The position numbers and the translations under genes were made by a program. From G965267185 sp965267185 (GTDB lineage Bacteria; Pseudomonadota; Alphaproteobacteria; UBA6615), in assembly GCA_965267185.1 (NCBI GenBank), contig OZ253937.1, positions 1,426,001-1,490,000 of the forward strand: 64,000 nt of DNA. Direction: 5' to 3'. How positions within the stretch are numbered: the first letter of the stretch is position 1; the number at the start of each line of letters is the position of its first letter. Shown here in pieces: positions 50,184 to 58,291 of this stretch. The notes beneath the pieces were generated by a model, which worked only from the letters and a program-made list of their open reading frames with translations, had not been told where the DNA came from and made no database searches.

Positions 50184-50359
50184 CAATCCGTCCTCGTTGG
50201 GTCTGCGACCGCGAACCTTCTATAGTCTGGTAGCCGACAACCTACGCTCGGCGGGCTTTAAGCTTCGTTAAAATCAGGATCCGTGCGGTAAATTGTTGTT
50301 CGGATAGACGGTCCGATAAAACTTTAACTAAATGTCAACCAACTCGCCGATATCGTCGC

Positions 50360-50378
50360 CTTCTGGGGCCCACAGAAG
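50360..50378 (+). repeat. Hairpin upstream of small gene
   Basis: CTTCTG-GGGCCCA-CAGAAG forms a 6-bp stem 29 bases before the ATG at 50407. It may structure the leader. The rest of the 223-bp gap between the two divergent small genes shows no other element that I can support. Confidence 0.3.
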
Positions 50379-50406
50379 CGGGGCTGTTCTTTGGGGAGTT
50401 GAGTTA

Positions 50407-50634
50407 ATGGCAAGTTTGTCCAAACGCACGATCGAAACGCTAAACGACCTGGTTGAGATCAAGCTGAGCTGTATTCAAGTATTCGACCGGGACGACGCCC
50501 GTGAAATGGAAGCGCTCGAGCGCGCCCGCCGCGAGTTGGCCGCGTTACTACCCGGGCAAAACGGCGAGACCGTGGTACCTTTTCCGGATGCCGAGGATGG
50601 CGCCGATACCGCACCCGCCCGCGCCGCGAGCTAA
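50407..50634 (+). CDS. Small hypothetical protein
   Basis: I do not recognise this protein. It has 75 residues: one long amphipathic helical region (SKRTIETLNDLVEIKLSCIQVFDRDDAREMEALERARRELAALL read in order), probably a helical hairpin, then a disordered acidic tail. There is no membrane segment. GGGGAG lies ten bases before the ATG at 50407; the frame extends upstream to 50332 but without a ribosome site. It converges on a PLP-enzyme gene. Single Cys22 and the charge pattern suggest a small regulatory or scaffold protein, but no function is assigned. Confidence 0.65.
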   Translation: MASLSKRTIETLNDLVEIKLSCIQVFDRDDAREMEALERARRELAALLPGQNGETVVPFPDAEDGADTAPARAAS

Positions 50635-50657
50635 CCTCTTCTTGGTTTAAGCTTGGA

Positions 50658-51809
50658 TCAGGCGTCCAGCGCCTGATCCAAATCGGCAATCAGGTCGGCG
50701 CTATCTTCGATGCCGACCGACAGGCGCAACAGGTCTTCGGGAACCGGGCTCTCCGCACCCTCCGCGGTCGCCCGATGCTCGATCAAGCTCTCCACGCCAC
50801 CGAGAGACGTTGCCGGTACAAACACGTTTACCGCTTTCGCAACCTTAAGCGCCGCATCGGCACCTCCGGCGACCCGGATCGACAACACCCCGCCGAAGCC
50901 TCCAGTCATTTGCGCTGCCGCCACGGCATGACCGGTGTGGCCCGGCAACCCCGGATATAGAACTTCAGATAATCGCGGATCTCCGTCGAAATGCCGGGCG
51001 ATCGCCAATGCGCTTTCGCACGAGCGCTGCACGCGCAGGTAGAGCGTGCGCATGCCGCGCAGCAATAGCCACGCTTCGAACGGCCCCAGCATGCTGCCAT
51101 TTTGGTGGCGCAATGAGTGAATGCGTTGCCACCATTCATCGTCACGCGGGGCGACCAGCACGCCTGCCAGCACATCGCTGTGGCCATTGAGGAATTTCGT
51201 TGCCGAATGCATGACCAAATCGGCGCCGAGGCTCAACGGCCGGGTCAGCACGGGCGTCGCCACGGTGGAATCGACCGCAAGCTTGGCTCCCGCCGCATGC
51301 GCGACATCGGCGGCGGCAGCGATATCGGTAATGTCCCATGTGGGATTGCACGGTGTTTCGATCCACACCAGCTTGGTCGATCCCGGCCGGATCGCCGCCG
51401 CAATGGCATCGATATCGCCGGGCGGTACGAAATCGACGTCGAGGCCCCAATGTTGTCCGACTTCGAGCAGCCATTTGCGTAAGCCGAAATACATCACCGT
51501 CGGGGCGACGATATGATCGCCGGGTGATAAAGCCAGCAGCGCCGTCGTGGCCGCCGCCATGCCCGATGAAAAGAGGCGCGCCTCCCTGCCCTCCTCCAGC
51601 GCGGCCAGCAGCGCCTCGGCCTGCTCGTAGGTTGGATTTTCGTCGCGCGTGTAGCCACGCCCATGCGGTTTTTCGTAGTTCTCGTCGCGCGCGTAGGTGG
51701 TCGACGGCTGGATCGGCGGGATGACCCCGTTGCTTGCCGGATCGAGCCAGCCCATCGCCTGTGCCGCCAAAGTGGACGGCCGGCGATCTTTGTCGTGGTT
51801 GCGCGCCAT
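50658..51809 (-). CDS. Cys/Met metabolism PLP enzyme (cystathionine gamma-synthase/lyase family)
   Basis: The product has 383 residues of fold-type I. The PLP lysine is Lys205 in HSATKFLNGHSD. The phosphate-binding and stacking region is SSGMAAATTALLAL near residue 82, and VWIETPCNPTWDITDI and the C-terminal LRLSVGIEDSADLIADL are family signatures. Members carry out gamma-replacement or beta/gamma-elimination on homoserine esters, cystathionine or methionine. Segment PTVMYFGLRKWLLEVG differs from MetB/MetZ, and no other methionine gene is adjacent, so the exact reaction is open. The ribosome site is poor. It diverges from the tandem DUF1330 gene. Confidence 0.93.
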   Translation of the reverse strand: MARNHDKDRRPSTLAAQAMGWLDPASNGVIPPIQPSTTYARDENYEKPHGRGYTRDENPTYEQAEALLAALEEGREARLFSSGMAAATTALLALSPGDHIVAPTVMYFGLRKWLLEVGQHWGLDVDFVPPGDIDAIAAAIRPGSTKLVWIETPCNPTWDITDIAAAADVAHAAGAKLAVDSTVATPVLTRPLSLGADLVMHSATKFLNGHSDVLAGVLVAPRDDEWWQRIHSLRHQNGSMLGPFEAWLLLRGMRTLYLRVQRSCESALAIARHFDGDPRLSEVLYPGLPGHTGHAVAAAQMTGGFGGVLSIRVAGGADAALKVAKAVNVFVPATSLGGVESLIEHRATAEGAESPVPEDLLRLSVGIEDSADLIADLDQALDA

Positions 51810-51895
51810 AGGCCGGGGCTTTTACGTCAAAGCGCGGTACGATACAAACCCGCAAACGTTCATAAAATAGATCCGGACACGGGGAGAATATTCAG

Positions 51896-52492
51896 ATGAC
51901 CGCCTATCTGATGGCGATGATCGACGTCCACGACGCCAGCGCTTACGAGGAGTATCGCGAGAAGGTACCGGCGTTGATCGCCAAACATGGCGGCCGGTAC
52001 ATCGTTCGCGGCGGCCCCTCAGACGTCGTCGAAGGCTCCTGGCCACCGGGCCGCATCGTGGTGCTGGAGTTCCCGGATTATGCAAGCGCGCAGGCCTTCG
52101 TCGCCGACCCCGAGTACCAGCCGCTGGCAGCACTTCGTCAGCGCACGACGGCATCGCATATCTGGCTCGCCGACGGCGTGCCTGGCGGCGGAACCGCCGA
52201 CGGCATGCACGGTTTCATTCTCGGCAATGTCCGCATCGACGACCCGGATGCCTACAAGAGCTATGCCGAACAAGTTCCCGGCGTACTCACCGATCTTGGT
52301 GGGACCTATCTGGCCCGTGGCGGAACCGCCGAGGCGGTCGAAGGCGGTATGGATCTGCACCGTATCGTCATCGTCGGATTCGCCGATATCGCTGCTGCTG
52401 AAAACTTCCATAAATCAGAAGCTTACGCGCCACTTCTCACGATTCGCACGAATGCGTCGGACTCCAATATCGTGATCGTCGAGGGGCTTTAA
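51896..52492 (+). CDS. Tandem DUF1330 protein
   Basis: The product has 198 residues made of two homologous DUF1330 domains (about 1-95 and 103-198). Each starts with a strand and DP/DASAYEEYREKVPALIAKHGG-like sequence: the first has AYEEYREKVPALIAKHGGRY, the second AYKSYAEQVPGVLTDLGGTY. Each continues with RGG and a central RIVVLEFPDYASAQAF or RIVIVGFADIAAAENF. Single-domain DUF1330 proteins are dimeric alpha-beta barrels, so this gene encodes a fused pseudo-dimer. The function is unknown. GGGGAG lies nine bases before the ATG. It converges on the rhomboid gene with an eight-base gap. Confidence 0.9.
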   Translation: MTAYLMAMIDVHDASAYEEYREKVPALIAKHGGRYIVRGGPSDVVEGSWPPGRIVVLEFPDYASAQAFVADPEYQPLAALRQRTTASHIWLADGVPGGGTADGMHGFILGNVRIDDPDAYKSYAEQVPGVLTDLGGTYLARGGTAEAVEGGMDLHRIVIVGFADIAAAENFHKSEAYAPLLTIRTNASDSNIVIVEGL

Positions 52493-52500
52493 TCCGAGCC

Positions 52501-53202
52501 CTAGTCCCACGGGCTTGGCGGACGGTGCCATAGCGGGATATGCGCCCGCTTCAGTAAAATGACCAAGCCCGCGCCCGCAATGAAGCCGCCGATGTGGGCC
52601 CACACGGCGACACCATTTGCCGTGCCGGTGAGGCCCCAAAGCAGGTCTTGCGCGAAAAACGTCCCGATCACCAGCAGGGCCGGCAGCTTCAAGGGAATGA
52701 ACCCAAACGCCAGGACGAGCAGGCGCGCGCTGGGATACAGCATCAGATAGCCGCCCAACACACCGGCGATCGCGCCACTGGCGCCGATCGTGGGCCGCAC
52801 CGACTCCGTATCGATAAGGCTGTGAAAAAGCCCGCCGGCGATGCCGCAAATCAGGAAAAAGATAATGAACCGGGCATGCCCCAGGGCGTCTTCAACATTG
52901 TCGCCGAACACCCACAGAAACAGCATGTTAAACAGAAGGTGTTTCCAGTCGCCGTGGAGAAACTGATAGCTCACCAGCGTAAGCGCGGAGGAAACCCCTG
53001 GCCAGTCGGCCGGCAGCTGCGCATCGCCGAACAATCGCGCGGGCAGCAAGGTGTAGCCGATCAACGAGTTGTCTAAACCCGCCGTGACGAGCTCAGCGGT
53101 GTTCCAGAAAATCGCGACATTGAGCAAGATCAGCCCGATCGTCACGAAATGCGCGCGGATATAGAGCCGGGGATTGGCGTCGTGCAGGGGGACGAACGGC
53201 AT
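52501..53202 (-). CDS. Rhomboid-family intramembrane serine protease
   Basis: The product has 233 residues with six predicted membrane helices. The catalytic Ser142 lies in GASGAIAGVLG, the His203 in VWAHIGGF, and the L1/H2 signature FLHGDWKHLLFNMLFLWVFG with a conserved His-x3-Asn is complete. Rhomboids cleave membrane proteins within or near the transmembrane segment. Unlike GlpG it has no N-terminal cytoplasmic domain. The gene is alone on the minus strand; the upstream ribosome site is weak. Confidence 0.95.
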   Translation of the reverse strand: MPFVPLHDANPRLYIRAHFVTIGLILLNVAIFWNTAELVTAGLDNSLIGYTLLPARLFGDAQLPADWPGVSSALTLVSYQFLHGDWKHLLFNMLFLWVFGDNVEDALGHARFIIFFLICGIAGGLFHSLIDTESVRPTIGASGAIAGVLGGYLMLYPSARLLVLAFGFIPLKLPALLVIGTFFAQDLLWGLTGTANGVAVWAHIGGFIAGAGLVILLKRAHIPLWHRPPSPWD

Positions 53203-53254
53203 GACCTAAAGGTAGGACGTCGCCGGCCTATTAGCCAGCACTACCACCGAAGCG

Positions 53255-53959
53255 TTACCGCCGCTTGAACTGGTCCTTGCCAAACAAGAGATCCCACTCC
53301 TTGCCCTGCGGCGGCGTGGAGCGGCGCTTATCCTTCAACACTTCAAAGCCCTGCTTAACGGCCGGGCGGGCGTCGATTTCGTCAAGCCAGCGTTTCACAT
53401 TGGGAAATTCATCAAGCGGCACTTGCTGGCTCTTCCAGCCGCGCATCCACGGGAAGCAAGCGATATCGGCGATTGTGTACTCATCGCCGCCGAGGAACTG
53501 TGCCTCGCCGAGCCGCGTGTCGGCCACACCGAACAAGCGCTGAACCTCGTTGACGTAGCGGTCGATGGCGTAGGGAATTTCTTCCTTGGCGTAACTCCGG
53601 AAATGGTTCGACTGGCCCATCATCGGACCGATACCGCCCATCTGCCACATCACCCACTCCGTGACCTTGTAATGACCGCGCGCATCGTCGGCCAAGGACG
53701 GCAGGAACTTGCCGGTCTTGTTGGCGAGGTAGTAGAGGATCGCCGCCGTTTCGAAGACCGAAATTTCCTCGCCATCGGGACCGTCGGTATCGACGATCGC
53801 CGGAATGCGGTTGTTCGGACTGATTTTCAGAAAATCGGGATCGAACTGATCGCCCTTGGTGATATCGACCGGAACAACCTCGTGTTCGAGGCCACACTCG
53901 TAGAGCATGATATGCACTTTGTGGCCGTTGGGTGTCGGCCAGGAATAGGCACGGATCAT
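53255..53959 (-). CDS. Glutathione S-transferase, YfcG-like (second of a pair)
   Basis: The product has 234 residues. The Nu-class start RAYSWPTPNGHKVHIMLYECGLEHEVV and the glutathione site ISPNNRIPAIVD and VFETAAILYYLANKTGKFLP match YfcG, the E. coli disulfide-bond reductase that lacks catalytic Cys. EWVMWQMGGIGPMMGQSNHFR and YTIADIACFPWMRGWK are also YfcG features. It has a 15-residue C-terminal extension compared with its upstream paralogue. GGGAG lies eight bases before the ATG at 53959. It is the second of two adjacent paralogues separated by 35 bases, indicating tandem duplication. Confidence 0.9.
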   Translation of the reverse strand: MIRAYSWPTPNGHKVHIMLYECGLEHEVVPVDITKGDQFDPDFLKISPNNRIPAIVDTDGPDGEEISVFETAAILYYLANKTGKFLPSLADDARGHYKVTEWVMWQMGGIGPMMGQSNHFRSYAKEEIPYAIDRYVNEVQRLFGVADTRLGEAQFLGGDEYTIADIACFPWMRGWKSQQVPLDEFPNVKRWLDEIDARPAVKQGFEVLKDKRRSTPPQGKEWDLLFGKDQFKRR

Positions 53960-53994
53960 TCTATCTCTCCCTCTCGCGTCGGTGGGGTCGCCGG

Positions 53995-54642
53995 TTATCG
54001 GGTTCGGGCGTTTTCCGACAACACATCGAGGCCACGCTGCACACCGGGCCGCGCCCGCAAGTCTTCGAGCCAACGGCTCACGTTGGGCAAGCCATCGAGC
54101 GATTGGCCCTGCACTTCGTGGGTATTGAACCAGCCGAAGGTGGCGATATCGGCAATCGAATAGTCGTCGCCCGCAAGATACTGGGTCTCGCCCAGCCGGG
54201 TCTCGGCGACGCCGAACAAACGCCCCATCTCGTTTTGGTAGCGCTCAATGGCATGCGGCACCTTTTCCTTGGCGAACCGGGTGAAATAGCCGTTTTGGCC
54301 CATCATCGGGCCGACCCCACCCATCTGCCACATCAGCCATTCCAATACGGCGATGCGGCCGCGCGGGTCGCTCGCCACATCGGGCATGAACTTGCCTGTC
54401 TTTTCCGCCAGATAGATCAGAATGGCACCGGATTCGAAGATGCTGACCGGCTCGCCACCGGGCCCATCCTCATCGACGATGGCCGGTATCTTGTTGTTGG
54501 GGCTGATCTTGAGAAAATCGGGCTTGAACTGATCGCCCTCGCTGAACCGGATCGGGTGGATTTCATAATCCAGCTCGCATTCCTCGAGCATAATATGAAG
54601 CTTTCGGCCGTTCGGTGTCGGCCAAGAATAGGCGTGGATCAT
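53995..54642 (-). CDS. yfcG: Glutathione S-transferase, YfcG-like (first of a pair)
   Basis: The product has 215 residues, the length of E. coli YfcG, and is collinear with it. HAYSWPTPNGRKLHIMLEECELDY, then GDQFKPDFLKISPNNKIPAIVD, VSIFESGAILIYLAEKTGKFMP and LMWQMGGVGPMMGQNGYF are diagnostic. It should bind two glutathiones and reduce disulfides or conjugate electrophiles. AGGGGG lies six bases before the ATG. The 204-bp region between this start and the divergent oxygenase gene presumably holds both promoters. Confidence 0.92.
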   Translation of the reverse strand: MIHAYSWPTPNGRKLHIMLEECELDYEIHPIRFSEGDQFKPDFLKISPNNKIPAIVDEDGPGGEPVSIFESGAILIYLAEKTGKFMPDVASDPRGRIAVLEWLMWQMGGVGPMMGQNGYFTRFAKEKVPHAIERYQNEMGRLFGVAETRLGETQYLAGDDYSIADIATFGWFNTHEVQGQSLDGLPNVSRWLEDLRARPGVQRGLDVLSENARTR

Positions 54643-54846
54643 TGTTTCCCCCTACAAGATCAGCTTGAACAATCCCCGGAACATAGTCGTCGGGCGATCG
54701 TCGACAAGTGCCGCACCTTGGTGATCGACCTTTGGCGGAACCTCGGCGCCGTGGTCGAACTGGAATCCGACCACATTGGCGCGCTGCGCGATCATATTGC
54801 CAAACCCGAGGGAGAGCCGATACGCTAGCGGCGGGGTAAAAAACAT

Positions 54847-55809
54847 ATGGCTTCTGGGCACGAAATTCCGATCCTCGACGTATCGGCTGTCACCAGCGAC
54901 GATCCCGAGGGTGTCGATGCGTTGGCCGCTCAAATCGGCGATGCCTGCCGCAATATTGGTTTTTTCTATGTTACGGGTCATGGCATCGACCCGACCATCT
55001 TGCGGCGCAGCTTCGACATGGCGCATGCGTTCTTTGCGCTGCCTTTAGAGCAGAAGATGGCGGTCGCCATGACGCTGTCGCCCACCAACCGTGGTTACAT
55101 GCCATTCGAGGGAGAGACCCTCGATCCGGAAAAACCCGGCGACCTCAAAGAAACCTTCAATCTTGGTCTCAATCTTGCCGCCGACGACCCCGAAGTACTG
55201 GCGGGGAAGCCGTTCCGCGGCGTCAATCAATGGCCCGACCTGCCGGGTTTCAAGGATGCGATGCTGGCCTACTATGACGCTGTTTGGACACTCGGCCGGA
55301 AACTACATTTCGCTTTCAGCCGCGACCTTGGCCTCGACGACATGTTCTTCGACGACAAGCTTGACCGCCCGTTGGCATACCTGCGATTGCTGCGCTATCC
55401 CGGTGGTGCGATTCCGAAAACCGCTGAGCAGATCGGCGCCGGCGAGCACACCGACTACGGCAACATTACCCTGCTGCTTCCCGACGACCAGCCGGGCCTC
55501 GAAGTGCGCACCCGGCGGGGCGACTGGATTGATGCGCCAAGCGTACCAAACGCTTTCATCTGCAACATCGGCGATTGTCTGATGCGCTGGACCAATGACA
55601 TCTATGTTTCGACGCCGCATCGGGTACGCATACCCGAACGGGAACGCTATTCGATCGCGTTCTTCTTCCCACCCAATCCGGAAGTCGACATCTCGGTCCT
55701 GCCGGCCTGTGTAAGCGACGATCGGCCAGCCAAATACCCGCCAACGACCGTCGCCGAATACGTAAAACAGCGGCTCGATAGAACGCAGGAGTTCCGCCGC
55801 AGCATGTAA
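54847..55809 (+). CDS. 2-oxoglutarate/Fe(II) oxygenase, isopenicillin N synthase family
   Basis: The product has 320 residues. The DIOX_N part has IPILDVSAVTSDDPEG and GFFYVTGHGIDPTIL. The core carries His201 and Asp203 (GEHTDYGNIT), His258 (STPHRVRIP) and Arg267-Tyr-Ser269, a complete iron and co-substrate set. It is a paralogue of the enzyme at 26966-27949, with the same order of motifs. Its start abuts GC-rich sequence with GGCGGGG ten bases upstream. It diverges from the two YfcG-like GST genes, repeating the GST-GST-oxygenase association of the 25-28 kb region. Confidence 0.93.
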   Translation: MASGHEIPILDVSAVTSDDPEGVDALAAQIGDACRNIGFFYVTGHGIDPTILRRSFDMAHAFFALPLEQKMAVAMTLSPTNRGYMPFEGETLDPEKPGDLKETFNLGLNLAADDPEVLAGKPFRGVNQWPDLPGFKDAMLAYYDAVWTLGRKLHFAFSRDLGLDDMFFDDKLDRPLAYLRLLRYPGGAIPKTAEQIGAGEHTDYGNITLLLPDDQPGLEVRTRRGDWIDAPSVPNAFICNIGDCLMRWTNDIYVSTPHRVRIPERERYSIAFFFPPNPEVDISVLPACVSDDRPAKYPPTTVAEYVKQRLDRTQEFRRSM

Positions 55810-55849
55810 ATGGCCGAGGCCAGTCGCTAACGAGGTCCGACGGTCGCAA

Positions 55850-56440
55850 TCACCAGACGTTGGTGTACTCCGCCGGGTCGGGCCGCTCTTTTTCAAAGGC
55901 CGGCCCCGACGGCGTGCCGATATAGATGAAGCTCACGAGCTCATCGGGCCCTTCCAGCCCGAATGCCGCCCGCACATGGGGATCACGGGCGTTCGCCCCG
56001 GTCAGCATCATCGCGCCGTAACCCTTATCATGCGCCGCCAACAGAATATTCTGACAAGCCGCCGCGACGGCAACCACCTGCTCGACGGCGGGAATTTTGT
56101 CAGTCCGCTCCCGGTCGATCTTGGCGCAGGCGGCGATGATGAGCGGCGCGCGTAGCGGCCGGGACTGTTCCTTCTCGATGGTCTCCGGCGGCGCATCCGG
56201 TTCGCGCTTCTTCAGCGCTTCGACGAACAAATCGCCAAGGCGGTTCAACGCCTCGCCTTGAATGACGTGAAATCGCCAGGGCCGGATGGCGCCATGATCG
56301 GGTGCACGCATGGCTGCCGCCAGCATGTCGTCGATATCGGCCTGCGGCGGCGCGGGGCCATCGACCAGCCGTGGCGGTACCGACTGGCGCGAAAGCAAGG
56401 CGTCGTGCAGGCTTTGCTGTTGTTTAACCGAACCGTCCAT
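55850..56440 (-). CDS. Nitroreductase-family FMN oxidoreductase
   Basis: The product has 196 residues. The FMN-binding start LLSRQSVPPRLVDGPAPPQADIDDML carries the Arg-Ser-Val pattern near residue 18, HGAIRPWRFHVIQGEAL follows, and GYGAMMLTGANARDP and FIYIGTP close the site. The layout is like E. coli YdjA, a small nitroreductase that reduces quinones or nitro compounds with NAD(P)H. GAGGGAG lies five bases before the ATG at 56440; upstream in-frame ATGs lack a site. It is the last gene of the eight-gene run from 62908. Confidence 0.92.
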   Translation of the reverse strand: MDGSVKQQQSLHDALLSRQSVPPRLVDGPAPPQADIDDMLAAAMRAPDHGAIRPWRFHVIQGEALNRLGDLFVEALKKREPDAPPETIEKEQSRPLRAPLIIAACAKIDRERTDKIPAVEQVVAVAAACQNILLAAHDKGYGAMMLTGANARDPHVRAAFGLEGPDELVSFIYIGTPSGPAFEKERPDPAEYTNVW

Positions 56441-56515
56441 CTTTACTCCCTCACCGGTTTGGTCCGACATAGGCCGAACCGGCACCGGGTCAATATGCCT
56501 CGGCCCCGATCGGAG

Positions 56516-57307
56516 TCAGTCGGTGAACGACACCGTCACCTCACCGATCCCCTCGAAGCGGCCTTGCCAGGTGCTTTCATCGCCCAAGAAAGCCGGCGGC
56601 GCAGCGGCCCCGGTGGTGACGTAGTCACCCGCCTTGAGGCCGGCACCGTACTGCGCCACCTTGTTGGCGGTCCAGGTCAAAACCCAGGCGGCGTCGCAAC
56701 GGGCCTCGCGCTCGAACCCCTCGCCCGCCTCCTCGCCATCGGCAAACATCGCAATTGCTATGTCGGTTAGGTCGCGCTCCCGCCAGTCCGGAATGTCCGG
56801 CCCAGCGACAAATCCGCCGGCGACCCCGTTGTCGGCGATAAGGCTGGGGATCGGCTGAGAGAAAATATCGTCGAAATGGGCGTCGGCGACCTCGATCCCG
56901 ATAATCGCGCTATCGACCGCCGCCAGCGCTTCTTCCTCGGTATAAGCCTCTGCACGGGGTGGTAGGGCGGCGCCCATGCGGTAGCCGATCTCGAATTCGA
57001 TCACCGGACGGGTAAATTCACCCCGGCTGAATGTCGCCGGGCTCTGTTGAATCAATCGCTTCGGCATAGCCCCCAGCATGGGGCCAATGGCGCCCGCCTT
57101 TTCCAGCAACGCCGCACTCGTGAAACCGACCTTCCAGCCGCCGGGATCGACCCCGTTTTTCTCGTTGAGCGCCATCTGAATGGCCATCGCATCCGCGGCC
57201 GTGGCCGGCTGGCAGTCTTCGGGCAGCGCTGCGAGGGTCTGTTTCTCACTGTGCGAACCGGCCAGGAGTTCCGCGGCACGTGCGATCTGTTCTTCGTTCA
57301 ACGCCAT
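56516..57307 (-). CDS. 2-keto-4-pentenoate hydratase family protein (MhpD-like)
   Basis: The product has 263 residues with the FAH/MhpD fold. GGWKVGFTSAALLEKAG is the substrate-binding region, VIEFEIGYRMGAALP supplies the metal Glu pair (E-x-E), and AVDSAIIGIEVADAHFDDI follows. GADYVTTGAAAPP-like sequence (AGDYVTTGAAAPPAF) corresponds to the lid with a Lys in many relatives. The family hydrates 2-hydroxypentadienoates or decarboxylates 4-oxalocrotonate in meta-cleavage pathways. AGGAGG lies seven bases before the ATG. The meta-cleavage dioxygenase that would precede it is not in this operon, so the substrate may be a different enol acid. Confidence 0.9.
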   Translation of the reverse strand: MALNEEQIARAAELLAGSHSEKQTLAALPEDCQPATAADAMAIQMALNEKNGVDPGGWKVGFTSAALLEKAGAIGPMLGAMPKRLIQQSPATFSRGEFTRPVIEFEIGYRMGAALPPRAEAYTEEEALAAVDSAIIGIEVADAHFDDIFSQPIPSLIADNGVAGGFVAGPDIPDWRERDLTDIAIAMFADGEEAGEGFEREARCDAAWVLTWTANKVAQYGAGLKAGDYVTTGAAAPPAFLGDESTWQGRFEGIGEVTVSFTD

Positions 57308-57337
57308 GACGATCCTCCTATATCTTGCTAGTGGTCT

Positions 57338-58267
57338 CTAATACCCCGCTTCGCGATCTACCTGCCATAGTAGCGGCTCGCCCGCGCGGTCGCGGCGGAT
57401 ATTCTCGACGATCTGCGGCGCCGATGTGGCGGCGCGAACCCGTCGGGCGACATGGGGCATGATCGTTACGCCTGGATGAGACCATAAGGGGCTTTCCGGT
57501 GGCAACGGCTCCGGCGAGGTAGCATCGAGGGTCGCGCCGGAAAGTTGCCCGCTATCGAGGGCCGCGATGAGATCGTCATCTATCAGGTGATCGCCGCGCC
57601 CCAGATTAATCACCGCCGCGCCTTCGGGCAGCGTTGCAAAGGTTCGGGCATTCAATATGCCCTTCGTTTGTGCCGTGATCGGCAACAAACACACAAGAAT
57701 ATCAGTCCGCGCGAGAAACGCGGGAAAACCTTCATCGCCGACATAGACCGCCACATCGGCTTCGTTTCGCGGCGTTCGCACCCAGGCCGCAACATCGAAG
57801 CCCAACCCGGCCAAAGCGAGGGCCGGCGCCCGCGCCATCTCGCCCAAACCGAGGAAGCCGACCCGCTGTTCGTGCGGCTGCTTCTGCGGGATCGATTGCC
57901 ACTCCTTGCGCGCCTGCTGCGCCAGATATGCCGGCATGTGCCGATGATGGCGCAGGACGTGGAGAACGACATACTCGGTCATCGCCGGATCGCCGCCGGG
58001 CGGGCCTGTGCGCGTAAATGGCACGGGAGGACAATCGGGGTGGTAGAGCAAATGCTCAAAGCCGGCGAACATCGCCATGATCACCCGCAAGTTCGGTAAT
58101 GGCGGCAGTTCCGACAAATCGAATTTGCCGACCAAGAAGTATTGAATATCCGCCGGGTCCCCGACATCGGGCCACAGCCGGATGTCGAGGTCGGGCAACA
58201 GCGCGGCAATGGCATCGCGCCACTCGGTCGAATCGCCGAGGACCGGCTGCGTAATCAATAGCGCCAT
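57338..58267 (-). CDS. 2-hydroxyacid dehydrogenase, GhrA-like
   Basis: The product has 309 residues. The Rossmann motif is GFLGLGEMAR near residue 137, and the catalytic set of D-isomer-specific dehydrogenases is present: Arg in INLGRGDHLIDDDL, Glu in the SPEPLP region and His in MPHVARRV. The overall pattern TEYVVLHVLRHHRHMPAYLAQQ with WxS is that of glyoxylate/hydroxypyruvate reductase A (GhrA). It would reduce a 2-oxo acid such as glyoxylate or hydroxypyruvate, or act in reverse. There is no good ribosome site, so it depends on the upstream deacetylase gene 24 bases away. Confidence 0.9.
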   Translation of the reverse strand: MALLITQPVLGDSTEWRDAIAALLPDLDIRLWPDVGDPADIQYFLVGKFDLSELPPLPNLRVIMAMFAGFEHLLYHPDCPPVPFTRTGPPGGDPAMTEYVVLHVLRHHRHMPAYLAQQARKEWQSIPQKQPHEQRVGFLGLGEMARAPALALAGLGFDVAAWVRTPRNEADVAVYVGDEGFPAFLARTDILVCLLPITAQTKGILNARTFATLPEGAAVINLGRGDHLIDDDLIAALDSGQLSGATLDATSPEPLPPESPLWSHPGVTIMPHVARRVRAATSAPQIVENIRRDRAGEPLLWQVDREAGY

Positions 58268-58291
58268 CGGTAGAACGCGCTGCAGAACCGG

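Noticed and set aside
53932..54828. Plus-strand 298-codon frame
   Set aside because: It is antisense over a GST gene with complete family motifs; the long frame is a by-product of GC-rich codon use.
54652..54846. Minus-strand 64-codon frame before the YfcG-like pair
   Set aside because: Its ATG abuts the divergent oxygenase ATG, leaving no room for promoters, and it lacks a good ribosome site. The 204-bp gap is better read as a divergent promoter region.
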